Positions 1 to 13,579 of a stretch of DNA of 64,000 bases are shown in pieces. The notes beneath the pieces are model-generated. The model was not told where the DNA came from. It saw only the letters and a list, made by a program, of their open reading frames with translations, and made no database searches. A program made the position numbers and the translations under genes. Location: contig JARHVA010002423.1 in NCBI GenBank assembly GCA_037957365.1, positions 2,508,501 to 2,572,500 of the forward strand, read 5' to 3'. This DNA comes from Torreya grandis (taxonomy: Eukaryota; Streptophyta; Pinopsida; Cupressales; Taxaceae). Within the stretch, counting starts at the first letter, position 1. Each line of letters starts with the position of its first letter.

Positions 1-1333
1 AGAATGGATCTTTAGTAGTCTATTCAAGGTCTACTTTATTTTCAACTTGAGGATTGTCCTCATCAAAATATTATTCATTAGTGTCAAATCTATGCCAAAA
101 AGGATGGTCCAAACCTAATTCTTCCCCTTATAAAGGAAGTGGGCTACCTATCATGATATCCTCATCATAGACACTTTCATTTTCTTCTTCAGGTTCACCT
201 ATGACTGCAAGATCCTCTCTATCCTTTTTAGAATAGGTTCTTTCTCCAAGAGGGATATGGTGGGAGGGTGAATAAGTTAAACTTGCTTATATATTATGAG
301 AGTATCCTTCTAGCTAGGGAAATTGAATGGTCTCTTTGGTGGATTTTGAATTGGTGATTTGGATGCTTTGACTAGAACTTCTTCCTTCTAAAAACCTTTC
401 TAAATTGACTTTCATGAGAGGAATGTGTAAGAAAAAACAACCTCTTATTGATTTTGACTCTCTTCCTCTTTCCTCATCTTCATATCTAACTCTTATTTTC
501 CTATCTATATTCTCTTAGAATAGCTTTTTTTCAAGGTGGTTAGGGTCTTCATGAAGATAAGGAGCATAAGAGGGATGGTATGAGCTACAAGAGGATTCTT
601 GAGGAAGATAAGTGAAATATTGGGCCTCAATAATAGGCTGCTCCATAATAATCCCCTTCTTTGTTTGAAGGCTCTCTTGGATTGAATTCCAAGAAGGGAA
701 GGTCTAAGGAACACATGAAGAACTTGGAACACTTAAAGTGTCACTTGGAGTGGTATTTTGGGGAAGAATGGGTGGCATATATGAGGGTTGAGGTGGTGTA
801 TATGAATACACATGAGGTTGATGGAGTTGGACTTATTTCTCTTCAAGGATTCTTAGCTTATTCTCAATGCTTTGAATGTAACCACTTACATCCATCATCT
901 CACTTGAGAGGTTCCTCCAATTTACTCCCTTAATAGGTACCCATTCTTCCTTCATTACCTTTAATGCATTTCTCATGTCATGAATGATATGATTAGGGAT
1001 ATCTTGATGATATCCCCTTTGTGTATTAAGGTTTATCATGTACTTTTGATAGCCTAAGATCATTTTTTTCCAACTTGAAATGGATCAGTTTAGGGAATAA
1101 CTAGGGATATCTTGAGCCTAAGAAGGTTGATGTACTAAATCTTGAGAACCACTTGGGATGAGGCCATAAACATTTATAATATTTTATGAAGGATCTTAAG
1201 GTAGAGAATAAGCATATTGATCAAAAGAGTGATGATACATATTGAATAATGATGATTAGGCATCTAAGTTACTTAAAACTAGAAGGTTTGATTTAGAATC
1301 ACCATTGATGTTTGAGTACTTACCTCCAAAGAC
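1..1333 (-). pseudogene. gag-like polyprotein remnant, proline-rich (gypsy-type), partial at window edge
   Basis: Reading the minus strand from about 1,330 down to 1 gives a mostly continuous coding trace with few stops in its right half. A stretch rich in Arg, Asn, Glu and Ile (1,063-833) is followed without a frame change by a Pro/Ser/Tyr/Gln-rich segment, for example YTPPQPSYMPP near 800. The composition and layout resemble the N-terminal half of plant gypsy Gag proteins. To its right, at about 1,440-1,570, lies sequence resembling the inner edges of the long repeats at 9,755 and 30,906, which is where the 5' LTR of a minus-strand element should be. No zinc knuckle or protease is visible before the window ends. 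Assignment to gag rests on composition and context, so it is tentative. Confidence 0.4.
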
Positions 1334-3949
1334 TAATTTGATGAATAGAACACTAAAAATATTCACTATTGAATAATGTAGTAAGTCACACCAAGCATGC
1401 TAAAATCCATTATTACATTAATTTTCACCCTTGGAGAGATTTTTTTAGGTTCCACCTGACTAAGCCATAATATTGGGACAACCCTAGGCTATGGGTAACA
1501 TATTATGGAGTTGAACCTCCAAAGAAGGTTGAATTCCTCTTGATGGATCACCTACACTAATGTTACTATAGGGAAAAGGGAACCTAGGAAGGATAAAAAA
1601 GGTGATTCATCAAATAAAAATGGGAAACTCCCATAATATTTAACCCACATTAGATCTGTAGAAGATAATACTAGCTCACACAATCTCATAATCTAGCTCA
1701 TGCATAAGTATTTCATGGACTAGGTTTAGGTAGAACACTAATATAGACCTAAAACCAACTTGAAAACACCATAAAGGAGGTTAAAAATGAGGATAATAGA
1801 TGAGAAAGATTTTCCTTCACACAATGCCATCATACACAACTCACTCAACATAGATTTAAGGTAAGAGATAGGTGAAGAACGTCATTTATTCTTTAAAGAG
1901 GTAGTTATTAAAAAAAATTTATAGGATTTATCCTTATCAAATTGAGCATATCTTGAAATATCTCAAAGATTCTCTTGATGCTCCCAAAAATGAGCATCCT
2001 CTTACAAAATGAGAAAGAATGGATAATATAGAGAAAGGGAGAAGAAAGAGAAGGGAGAATGCTAACCAAGAATAAAAAAATGAATTACCACCTTTAGATG
2101 AATTCTCCACTATATTTTGATTAAATTATAGATAATACATCATAGACAAGATAGCCTTCATTTATCCCAATAGCCTCTGAATCATTTCATTGATTGAACA
2201 ACTTACTAGAGGATAAGAATGTGTCTAAGGTGATGAGTCATGATCCTGCTATGAAGAGAAACCATTAGAGACCCTAACAATCTATTAAACACTCCAACTA
2301 CTTTCTCCAATCACTAGATATCCATCTTGAAACCTTACACTTTCTTCTACTTGACCTGTGTATGAGGATAAAATCCTCATATCTTGAACCTAACAAATCC
2401 ATACGTATGTCTACTTTTATCAATTATTTGTTAGAATTATGACTGTATCAAAGGATGAAACACTCTACCATTCTTTACTTATGTATGTGTCTACCCCAAT
2501 CTAGATATGGACCTTTACTATAGATTTAAAATGAATCCAAATTATTGGTTTTCTTATAGTCATTATATTGATGAAGATCTATGGCTACTTGATTTCATTT
2601 CAACAACTAACCACCCATATTTGATCTTTATTAGGCTTAGAAAGAATTATTTTTACCTCTAAACATTTATGGAAGTTGAGAACTCATTATCTACACAAAT
2701 ATTTTTGAAAGACCAATGATCATAGTCACAAAATAATTATACAACCCCAAAAGATGGGCTCTGTAAGTTCTAAATATTTCAACCAGTGGTTGAGACTAAA
2801 CTTAATGGTGATGGAACTTCAACATTAACAATATTGATTATATCACTACTTTTATGATTAAGGATGCTTGAATATGATCTAATGGAAATATATGCCCTTT
2901 GAAACATTACTCTGATCTCACCTAGGTCGCATATTTTACCTCTACTTTAAGTCTCATGTCTTTGACTTTTAATATTGACCGTCGATCTATATCTAGGCTT
3001 CCTAAACTATGCCATCTATTAACTCCTCATTTGTCCTCAAGATATATTAACTCTTTGACCTCTCACTGACCATTTATCTACTTCTATGAAAATGAATGTG
3101 AGCTATAGATATTCTACCAAATTAATGTGGTTGAGACACTTGTCACCCATGTATTTACTCTTAGGATCTATTAACCTTTTGACGCATCACTCACCTTTAG
3201 ATCTATTTTGTATGATGGATCATGTACCATCAATCTACTTAGACCCACTAACTTTTTCAATTTTCATGCATAGTTATATCTTCATTTAGGCACCTAAGAT
3301 ATTGAAACTTGTCATCTGCACATTCATGCTAAATTTTTGACTTGATGTTTACCATTGATCTTTGATACATGATTAAATGCACACCATTGGATCTTTAGGA
3401 CCCACTAACATTATTTGTCACCTTTTCACCATTAGTTCTTAACTTGAGATCTTAAAATCTTGACACTTGTCAAATATACATTAAACCTTGGGACATTTAA
3501 ATTCAAATGGCTATTTTATATGGCTCAAACTTGACATCCCCATGCACCAGTGTAACTTTGAAGCTTTATATCTTGAGATAGAAAAGAAATCAAGATATGA
3601 AATTTATAGAGGATGATCTTGGCACTAAATAATTTGATCCCATGTGATCCTTTACCTCTAGGAGGATTCTTAATCATGGTTATAAAATTAACAAGTAAAT
3701 TGGTATGTTCATTTCTCTATGATGTGTGATGATGGTCTAGTTCATCTTCTTCACTTACTCAAGTCTTTAATCATTTGGTTAATCAGGAACTCTTCTCAAT
3801 TGGTCTATCCATGTAGAAGATTTGTATGTGGGAAAAATTTGGCCAATAAAGACTATTAAGGATGGGTGGGAGGGAGACTGAATATATGATTCGACTACTC
3901 CCATTATTTTGGAAGAAATTTAGATTGAGTATTTTTACTAGTTATTACA
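1334..3949. other. no gene seen; LTR-like, decayed repeat sequence
   Basis: No coding trace is supported on either strand. About 1,440-1,570 is recognisably related to the inner edges of long repeats A and B (shared phrases such as gttgaacctcc and the run before it), so this probably begins a very diverged LTR of the same kind. From about 2,900 to 3,500 there are loosely repeated phrases ('gatctattaac', 'gacccactaac', 'acttgtca') that suggest old internal duplication. The short open frame at 3,086-3,289 has no recognisable features. Confidence 0.35.
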
Positions 3950-4520
3950 TTAGTTGAAGTTTAAAAAGTTTCCTTGATTGAATTATGAGATGGTTCAAAT
4001 TGATTCATAAGGAAATCTTATCTTTTAGCTTGATCAAAATAATCTTCTAAGGTTTGAGGAGAAAATATTTGTACATTATATTAAAGAGAGGATTTAAGGT
4101 AACTAATGAATAGTTTGAAAATATTATTGTCACTCATGTTATGGTTAGCTTTATGAGCTAATGATATCCATCTTTTAATAAAAATTTGAGCATATTCAGT
4201 AGGTAATTTATTTACATTTATGAAGTGACTAAGATAATTTTAAAGATCATTTTGTTGAAATTATTTAACTAAAGCATTTATGATATCCTCTAGTTTCCAT
4301 ATCGAATGCTAGGGGAGTTAAGTATACCATTTTAAAGCATCTCCCATAATTTTTTTGATAAAAATTTTAGTGGTAGTGAAAGTGTTGGTTTGGATCCATT
4401 CTTTGTAGAGGTTACCAAATGATTTAAGGAATATAGTAATGTCTTTAGTTCCATCATACTTAATGGTTTGAGAGATATTTCTAGTATCTATGCAGATAAT
4501 GAATTGAGCTCAAGGTTCAT
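3950..4520 (-). pseudogene. gypsy gag capsid-region fragment (G2 family), antisense to the other large G2 copies
   Basis: Minus-strand translation gives a capsid-like Gag segment closely related to those encoded on the plus strand at 39,200-39,700 and 45,000-45,500. Shared blocks in order include a GNLYKEWIQTNTFTTTK-like stretch, a GDALKWY block, a FIKRWISLAHKANHNMSDNN-like block and a PQTLEDYFDQAKR..DFLMNQF block. These match the retrotransposon Gag domain, which packages element RNA into virus-like particles. Stops and frameshifts break it, and I cannot find flanking LTRs of the G2 type. It is a solo internal fragment, probably left by deletion. Confidence 0.75.
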
Positions 4521-7500
4521 TTTTAAGATGTTGAAGCATTTTTTATGAATGATAGGTTGAGGGACGATATTCCCATTGGAATATATAAGAGGAGGGGAGA
4601 CAAAAATTTGATTAATTTAAGGCATGAAATATCATGTAATATTATATATTTTTGTTTATTTTTCGTACTACATGTGCTTCATTCTTTCATGTGTGCCTAT
4701 ACTCCTATTGTAAATGCTTTAATCCATAATGGTGTTTTATGCTTGGTTAGGTGGGTCCTTTAATTATTCAATGTTACATTGATTTCAATGTGAATGATAT
4801 TTTTGCTTCATATGCTTATTGTTTGGTGTGACTCTCTTATTTGTCATATGATTGATGTATATTTCTTGTTTATGTTGTATACTATTTCATATATTATTTA
4901 TTATTGATTTGTGTGTTATGATTACTCTATATAATCTACATGTGAGTGTTTTTAATTTGCATACTATGTGTGGGGCATGCTTTATTTTTTTTATGTGACT
5001 TCCTTGATTTATTTTTTTACTATTTTTTTTACTATATGATTGGTGCCATGATCTATATCATGTAAATTTCTCTTTGATTTGTCATATCATGCAGATGTTC
5101 ATGTTTAATTACCTATGTTATTATTTCACCCTATTTTTAATTTAAAAATATTTAATAGGCATAAAATGTTGGAATATTTTTCAGATTATAATATATGACA
5201 TTTAAGCATAAATATGAATCTAAAGTAGAATTAATTGATATTGATTGACAAGTGGCATATGTTAAATATAGTATGTACAACCAATAAGAAGATACTTAAA
5301 TTTTATAGTTTATATTTAATAAAAGGATTAAATACAAGTGTGATATATTGGGTTTGGGAATAGATTTTGTAGATATATCTAGATAAATCTTCACTCTTAA
5401 GATAATTACATAGTTGTGGTCTTGTCTATTGAATGTGAATCTATTTGTTGTGAAACTGATGAAACTATGACTATTTTATTTTCTATGTATGTGTTTGCTA
5501 ATATGGTTTAAATATTTGATTATATTAATGTCACAAATAAATATTTGTTTTCCTTCTCCTTACCTTGAAAACACAAGGTTAACTTTTGAGTGCTATAAAC
5601 CTAAAACAATAAAGAGGGAGTGTAATGGGTTGAGTTGACCCCAATCATCCCCATTGATGATTAACATATGCCTATGTATTTAGATACTCTAAAATGGATT
5701 CAAGATACACATAGTTATCCCACTTAGTGTGATTGTTCAATTTTTTTCCTTCACTATAAGTATGTAGATTGTAATTTGGGTTTGATAATTGATAATATTA
5801 GTTCCTGACTTGTTTTTGAATTCTTAAGACTTGAATTGAGACTGATCCTAATGATTTTTTTTAAATTTATGGAAAATAAGGTAGATTTAATAAATTTTTA
5901 GTGTAATATATAGATATTAAATAGATATCTAGACCCTTTTTAAATGAGGCCTTGATTTATTTATATACGTATCCTTTTGAATAATTTTCTTGAGCTGACT
6001 TACAAAATATATAGGATGATCCATAAGGATATTTATAATTTTAGAATTTAGCCATTAAATAGTCAATTGAAAAAGTCACTTTAGGTGGATAGATACATGG
6101 AAATGAATCCATATACATGATGCAGGCCTACTTACATAATGCGTACCTGTTTGCATAATGTGAACTATGTGCATAGTTCAAACCTATCCCAAAAAATTAG
6201 GAGTATCTAGCCTAAGGCTAGGATCAGTTTGAGAGATATATAAATTAGTTTGAGAAATTAATTAGGAACTTATATGCAATAATTATGACAAATAGAGGGC
6301 TTTATTGATAAATCACTTGAGAAATGATGAATAAGAACCAAATATTAGAGCATGAGTTAAGTATTTTAAGATATGCAAATATCAATATTATCAAGAAAAT
6401 GTGACTAGATTTAAGTATCTAAATCCCCCCACCCACATTAATATAGTAATGAAATTCCTAGAGTAAAAGAGAAAGTATACCTGAGTGTGTACAACACACT
6501 TTGTCTTTTGATAGGAAAATCTAATTATGCGGGGTACTCAATTTAGCAAACCTTAAAACAACACGTGAATTAGTTAATGTATATATTTTAAATTAGAAAA
6601 TTTAAACTATAAATTTTGAAATTAAAAAGAGATCAAAGAATGAGTGCACCTATAGGGAAATTAGCCCATGTTTCCTTATAACCTATAAAATATAATACTT
6701 ATTTATTGAAACATTGAATAATTTTACCCCTTATCAAATCACTTGGAGAGATGGTTCTTCATGTTGAACCATTAGTAAATTGAAATTGATTGAGTCCCAA
6801 TTTTGAATAACTAATTAAGCCTTTCAGTTGGAAAGATATATGCTCTAAATCTTATGAATAGATGAAAGTACCCAATCTACCAACCCAAAATAAGGTGAAA
6901 CCATGATGGGTTCATTTTAAGTGATGCCAAGGTCTTTGAGTGTCTCTAGACTATAACATACATCACCCATAATAGAATGTAGAATTACATAATGGATTTT
7001 CCAAAAGTAATGCCAAGGTCATTGAGTGTCTCAAAACTTGAATGTACTTTACTTGTAATAGAACAAATAATGCTATTATGTATTGATATAATTTATATTT
7101 ATATGATAAACATAGCATGAAGAATATTCATTCCCCCATTATGACTGTAGTGCCAATAAATTTAAATTTAAATAATAACCATTTACCATTGAATTTGTAA
7201 ATTATACTATAGTCTATATATGCATAAACTAGTATCATGCCTTGAATTTAAAAAATCTATATATGTGCATGAAGCAACATCATGCCACTTGAATCTATGT
7301 TATATGATATATAATGTCATGAATCTATATTCTCAACTATAATTATATGTGAAACTTATAATTCATGTTCCTGTAAAAAAAATCATTTGCATCCAAGTGT
7401 GTATGAATTTATACTTTAATCTATGTAAAGTGGGTGCATATGCATGTCATATTACCCCATAACCTATATCAATGTACTAATAATTTTTGTGTATCTATTT

Positions 7501-8599
7501 TTTGAATTAGTGTGAAACTTTGAAACTTTTATTCTATCTTAAAATATTAAATTTTTTTTATGGAGGCTTTATTATCTAATACAAGCCCACATAAATTCCC
7601 CACTTTTGAAATGATGAATGTAGCCTATAAGTCATTCATCTCAAAATAAGATTTAACAATATCATGTGATAAATATATATTCATTTATAATCATGTCAAC
7701 ATGTGGACAATATTTTATCTTAGTATAGTATATGTCATCAAGGTATCTATGAAAAATTGTAATGTGAGTTATACAAGTGTCATGTCTAGATAGATATAGA
7801 AACGAGGCACATAGTAAAGTAGTTATATCTGAATAAGACTATGTAGTAAAAGTGCATGATATAGATCATGGCATTACTAATCAATAATAATCAAGCACAA
7901 CAAGAACAACACATAATGACATGAAATGTTATGCATAAGGCCAAGGGTAACATACAAAGGACATTAACATGTTGTAATAGATAAGGTTAATGGCCACACA
8001 CAAAGGAAATTAATAATTTCACAAACAATGGACATAAATATGTCACACACACAAAATAAGAAATTAATTTATAGTTTATCATAAAAGAGAGTAATAGTAT
8101 CAAAGGAGTAGAGAACAAGTGAAAACTAATCTAAACCATTTATATATTTTAATGTCATATCATTAAAAAGTAGCATATCCATGTAGTACAATGTAAGATA
8201 TGAGTAACTAGCAAGAAATTTATCAAATATTTAAGTTGGCATGGTAAAGAGGTCATATATAGATATAACATGTGATAATGTAACATTTAGAATAATATGC
8301 CCCTAGCATAGGCATCACCACTAGGTAGAAGGGATTCCAACATCTAAGAATCCATGTATAATATGTATGTCTTGAATCACACTCATATACCTCATAAAAT
8401 GTATGTGTATGAAAAATAATATGTTATCTACCAAAATATGTTACAAATTAACATGTGTAAATAAGTAAACTAACAACTCTTTTCATGGTTAAGTCTTAAT
8501 TTTTAGAATATTTTGAGCGTGTTTATTTTTTTTGAGATATTTGATTTTTTTTTTTTTTGAAATATATTTTTTTTTTGTATTTTAAATATTTGAATGATT
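4521..8599. other. about 4 kb without a recognisable gene
   Basis: Very A+T-rich sequence with no supported coding trace and no clear LTR ends. The 72-residue open frame at 4,545-4,763 is hydrophobic and low in complexity, and I do not treat it as a gene. There is an imperfect tandem duplication near 6,920-7,090, and long T runs occur at about 8,526-8,577. It is most likely very old transposon debris. Confidence 0.4.
6920..7090. repeat. imperfect tandem duplication, period about 86 bp
   Basis: The phrase tgccaaggtc followed by ttgagtgtctc occurs at 6,925 and again at 7,011. Each is followed by a related run ending in 'aatagaa'. The two units have diverged by several substitutions and small indels. 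Confidence 0.55.
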
Positions 8600-9240
8600 T
8601 ATTATGTATAATATCACCATAAATACATGATTTTCATAGGGTTATTCATTAGTTTCCCTTAAAGTGTATCTAAATGATAATCCCCTTTGCCCACCTTTTT
8701 AGGAACCATAAATGGACCCAACCAATTTTGTTTGAATTTACCTTTATTTTCTTTATCTACACTATTATTCTTGTGATTCTCTTTTAACACTAAATATCCA
8801 ATTTAAAACTCACAATTATGAATATTCTTTCCATATGATCATTTGATGTGAGAATTATAAATATTTATATGTTCAATATATTTTAAACACTTACCATACA
8901 TCATTTCTTATTCATGTAATCATTTTTATTTATACACATTGTCATTAATAATGTATTTTAAAGAAACTCAAAAGAATGTAATTTCCAAATCTAAAGAGCA
9001 TTGATTATGTTCTATAAAAAAGAGTGTATGATGTAACCTTTTTTTATGTACACACACTTGTGTGATATGCCTAAAGTGTATAGATAATCTGATTATTCCA
9101 ATCTACTTCATGCTTTTCAATTATTTTTATTAATATTTTGGTGATTGTCTTGTATGTCACTTTTACTTACCTATTTAATTTTGGGTAATATGGAGTAGAT
9201 AAAGTATGATGAATTGTTAATTTAGCATATAGTTACTTAA
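8600..9240 (-). pseudogene. gypsy integrase C-terminal remnant
   Basis: The minus strand contains a broken trace of the integrase end. From right to left it shows YYPKLNR, a KTITKILIKIIEKHEVDWN block, a TL*AYHTS block, then KENHKNNS and KFKQNWLGPFMV. The last motif matches the 'KW.GPF.V' region at the end of plant gypsy integrases, and a parallel motif is encoded by the element at 49,750-50,850. The catalytic core upstream is not recognisable. Instead, long repeat A begins about 500 bp to the right, where a minus-strand element would carry its leader and 5' LTR, so the middle of this element appears deleted. Confidence 0.65.
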
Positions 9241-9754
9241 CTATTTTATTTTTTACTGATGATATATTATTTATTATAGTAGATGATAAAAGTTATTCAT
9301 ACTTGGCCTATAACTATTTAAATTCAATATATCTATTTATATTCCTTCTTGACCTATAATAAAAGTTATTCATACTTGGCCTATAACTATTATAATTATT
9401 CAGAATTAAAATTGGAAGAAATATTGATCTTTTTCCCAATGTGTAATAGAATTTTCCAAGTGATTATTAGATGTGTTTTAAGAATATTTTGTTTTATTAT
9501 ATAGATAAATATTTTGAATATTTTGGATAAAAATTATTTTCTAAAAATGTGGTATGGATAAAATTCAATGTATTAAACTTAAAAAATTATCATTTAGGTA
9601 TGATGGGCAAGCCCACACTAGTGGACAAGGTTGAAATGTAGCCTTATCCAAGGACAAAAATTATTAGAATTAGTCTCAAAAGAGTTTGTAAGAAAAATAG
9701 GGGTGTCTAAATAATGTTATGAGTGGTTCTTGCTTGATATGTATCTAATTTTTA
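9241..9754. other. internal retroelement debris with a 33-bp direct repeat
   Basis: No coding is recognisable. The exact 33-bp phrase beginning ataaaagttattcatactt occurs at 9,286 and again at 9,359, an offset of 73 bp. The rest is A+T-rich sequence between the integrase remnant and repeat A. Confidence 0.5.
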
Positions 9755-10916
9755 CCCCTAGGAAGGTTGTTCAAGCCTTCCTAACTAGATGATAACATGG
9801 GAATAATCCTAGTTTGTGGGTGACCTACTAAGTAGATTGAACCTCTAGGCTGGGATAGATCCCTTGATGTTTCACATAAAAAATATAATAAACTTATCAC
9901 ACTTTAAAGTAAAAAGGATAAAAATGTGATAAAATTAATAATTAAACATGGAGGTAATGCACTAAATATAGAGTCCTCAACTTCCTATTGTTTGCACTAT
10001 GAAATGACAAGTTACAATCTAATTACACAAATTCAAAATAGATATTAACACATTCATGTTTATATATGAAGGATTTGGCTATTTCAACAGCTAAGGTGAT
10101 TAGTCAATAGGCATAAGAATAAACACTAATGATTTATCAAAACTTAAAGTAAGAAAACAATGTATTACACATCATATGACCTATGGAAAGGAGACTAACT
10201 TACATAGAGACATGAAAAAGAAGGAAAAATGCATGGAAATAATCTCACTATCAAAAAAAATTCATTAACAACTCAATCAAAATCATTGTATGCATGATGA
10301 AAATAATATAATTCAGCTTGAATTAATTTCAAAGGTAAGTATAAGTCTTAAAATTGATAGGGCTTCACCATAACTAGTTTGAGGATATATTCAATGACTC
10401 TCAAGGTTTCATTTATAGATGAATTGGAAGCAGAGAGAAGGATATGACAAAAGAGAAATCATGAGATGTCTATCATGTTTAGATTAATTACAAAATAGAG
10501 AAAGAGTGACACCAAAATGTAAAGAATGTGTTGTCATATTCCCTCTTAGCCTTCTAATACATGTGTTGGAGTAACTCTTCATAAGGGTGGTGTAGGAGGC
10601 CTTATTGGTAGTTTTGATTCCTTCTTGATCACAACTCTTTCTCATAGAGTTACCTATCTACTTTTTGGAATAGTTACAATCTCCTTAATTAATACTTGGC
10701 ACCCATTTAGATCCTCTACACCAACCTTGGTCTCTTGTAATGTTTCCTCTTCTTAGAGATTGGGACATGAGTTTCAAATTTATTCATATTCCACACCTTT
10801 TTCCATTAGGACTTGGTCACTCAATCAAATAAAAAAATTATGTATTAAGGGTTTCCACCATAATTTATGAATTCATGGAATTCTTGCATCAGATCAAGGA
10901 GCCTTTGTCAAGAATC
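9755..10916 (-). repeat. long repeat A, segment 1 (probable giant LTR of a minus-strand gypsy element)
   Basis: This segment aligns along its length with 30,906 to about 32,060 in the same orientation. Shared phrases include gattgaacctctagg, the caatctaattac block after 'gaaatgacaagtta', and ggtttcatttatagatga. It ends at about 10,916, where the 283-bp tandem array starts. The homology to copy B resumes at 16,829. Segments A1 to A3 together are about as long as copy B (4.8 kb). The minus orientation is inferred from the coding region between A and B. Confidence 0.75.
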
Positions 10917-11795
10917 TAGGAACTACCACCCAAGCAGTATAAGGGAGGGTCCAATATCACCCATGACAACCATGAAGCATTTGTTAGTAAGGGGGATTAA
11001 TATTATTTAATTAATTAAATTAATCAGATAATATTTTAGGTTTCTCACCCTATATAATATTCCCCTATTGTCAAAGCTTATGTTGTGTATTGGGGTTTAT
11101 GAACACTATACTCATCCAATTAAGTAAAGAATTTGGGATTAAATCCACTCGACCAAGTAGAATAGGGTTCATTAATTATCAAGATAAGGGTTAAATGATG
11201 GGCCATTACCACCTTAGTGATACAAGGGAGGTTATAATATCACCCAAAACAACCATGAAGCATTTGTTAATAAGGAGTATTAATATTATTTAATTAATTA
11301 AATTAATCACATAATATTTCAAGCTTTTCACCCTATAGAATCTTTCCCTATTGGAAAATCTTATGTTGTGTATTGAGGTTTATGAAAACTACACTCATCT
11401 AACTAAGTAATGAACATGGGATTAAATACACTCAACCAAGCAGCATGGGGGGTCATTAATTCTTAAGATAAGGGTTAAATGATGAGTCATTACCATCCGA
11501 GTAGTACAAAGGTGGGTCCAATATCACCCATAACAACCATGAAACATTTTTTAGTAAATGGGATTAATATTATTTAATTAATTAAATTAATCATATAATA
11601 TTTTGGGTTTCTCACTCTCTATAATCTTTCCCTATTATCAAAACTTATGTTATGTGTTGGGGTTTATGAACACTACACTCATCCAATTAAGTAATGAATG
11701 TGGGATTAAATCCACTTAACCAAGCATCATGGGGGGTCATTAATTATCAAGATAAGGGTTAAGTTATTATTCATTAACACCTGAGTAGTACAAGG
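10917..11795. repeat. tandem array of a 283-bp unit, left part (3 units)
   Basis: The phrase aaggg(a/t)ggt(c/t), followed by 'atatcaccca' and 'acaaccatgaa', recurs at 10,941, 11,224 and 11,508, and begins again at 11,792, giving periods of 283-284 bp. Each unit carries the perfect 14-bp palindrome TTTAATTAATTAAA, a 'ttatgttgtgtattggggtttatgaacac' type block and a 'gggttaaatgatg' block. No coding is seen. The array is cut at 11,795 by an LTR element and continues at 15,887. Confidence 0.9.
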
Positions 11796-12980
11796 TGTAT
11801 GCAATGGGAAATACAATAGATCTATAAATCAATCCTAGATTAGAGAAGATAGATCCTACTTACACTTGTGATTAGGGATACATTAGATAATCAAGGTCAT
11901 GACCAATATGAATCTGATAAACCTATCCAATGGATCTCTTACCACAATAATATCACTAGGGAGGGTTTTAACGCCTTCAATAAAGAAAAACTATGTAATA
12001 ACCCTAACTAGGTCCTATGTTTTCATATTCACTAAACTAATAACAAGTAAATTAAAGGTCTAATCTAGTGATCACCAAATCCTATGTTAAACATGGGGGT
12101 TAGTAAATAGTAAAAGTAAACATGCATAAATTAATATTGATTAAACTATGTATAGGTAAAACCCTAATGTGTGGAGAGAGAAATATTATTTATAATCCAT
12201 TACTTATGTTACTTTTATCTCCTAAAGAAAGGAGTAGAGTTAGAGATACTTACCTAGAAGATGAATCTATTGAGACGCAATCTCTCCCTTGACCAAAGGT
12301 GATTTACAAGAGGTTTTTATAGTTTTTAATGATAACTAAGAAATTACAAATCATAAAATACTTATCCATAAGATAAGATTCTTCTCCAAGTATAAACCTT
12401 AAGCTAAGACTCCTCAATTGGAATGGTAGAAGGGTAGATTGTAAATAAGCACAAATGAATAATTAAATCTTGGTGTCTATATAAGAATGGAAAAATGGAT
12501 GTGTTTATATAGGTGGATCTAACCTTAAACCCTTCCAAAAAATTTGGCTAATAAGGTTAACTTAGTCGATCTAGTATTGAAATTGAAAAAAAATAACTAG
12601 GTAATGAACTATGTTGGCCATGGCTGACCTCATTCTTAGTAAGCTTTTGTAAATAACAATACAATATTGATGTCATCAAAATCATCATGTCAACTAATAA
12701 AAATGGGTTTAGGTTAGGGAAATGGATAATGAAGGTGTAAAATTACTAGAGGAACGTGAAAAATAAGAGTCAAAGCTTAGGGAAATGTTTTTAAGAGCTG
12801 GTTGGATTGGTAATAAGTGACAATAATAGAAAAAAAATCCTATGAAGCACCAATGGTCTACCTACCCTTTTATTGATGTAACCCTTAAGTCATGCACTCA
12901 AATAGATTGAGACTCAATGGGTTCCTATAAGATATAAATCATTAGTAATTGATAAGGTTTAAAACTATTATGTGTATACA
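11796..12980 (-). repeat. left (3') LTR of the small element
   Basis: It is 1,185 bp long with TG...CA ends. It is related in reverse orientation to 35,713-36,894 and 41,422-42,540. A minus-strand TATA box (CCTATATAAA) is at about 12,504-12,513. Shared G2 LTR blocks include the 'cttacctagaagatgaa...caatctctccctt' region. Confidence 0.85.
12504..12513 (-). promoter_or_regulatory. TATA box in G2-type LTR
   Basis: The minus strand reads CCTATATAAA. The equivalent position in the right LTR (15,414-15,423) has the same sequence, so it is conserved between the two ends of the element and is the probable core promoter. Confidence 0.6.
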
Positions 12981-13579
12981 TATGCCCCACTCAAAGTTCA
13001 TCACATGGAACTCAGGTGAAATAGGGGATGGTGCTTCAAGAAAATAACATATAAATACACAATACTAAGGATAAAAAAAGTTATTGTATTTTAAATCATA
13101 ACATAACAAAAATTAAATGACTAAAATGGAAATAACTAAAAAAATAAATTTAATTCATACCTTGAATTAATTTTATCACTAAATGCTTATCTATTGTGTT
13201 TATAGTTTTGATCATGGAGGGTGTAGAGTTTGCTTTCAACAAACCCAAGGATACAAAACTAAAAATCAAAAATAAATAAATGTAGGAAAGACAAGATAAT
13301 TTGTGTTATGTGGATGGGATGTATTTATAAATTTAGAAGGCTTGGGTGGCAAGTGTTATGTTAAACCAAATAATCAAGTCAAAATTTAGAGTAAATTGGG
13401 TAACCAAAAATCAAAGGCTACTAAAGACCAAAAAACTCAAACAAGTAAACCTTAAGTAAGAAAGGCAAACTCACCAATTCAAACCAAGGATACATGTCAA
13501 AAATGATGGTAATCAAACATCAATGTGAAAGCAATAACAATCCTTAAATAAAGATGGGCAAGCAAAAATGGTAAAATAA

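Noticed and set aside
8500..8600. Poly-T tracts as the tail of a reverse-oriented LINE or SINE
   Set aside because: The T runs are several and broken, and I see no internal promoter boxes or flanking target duplication.
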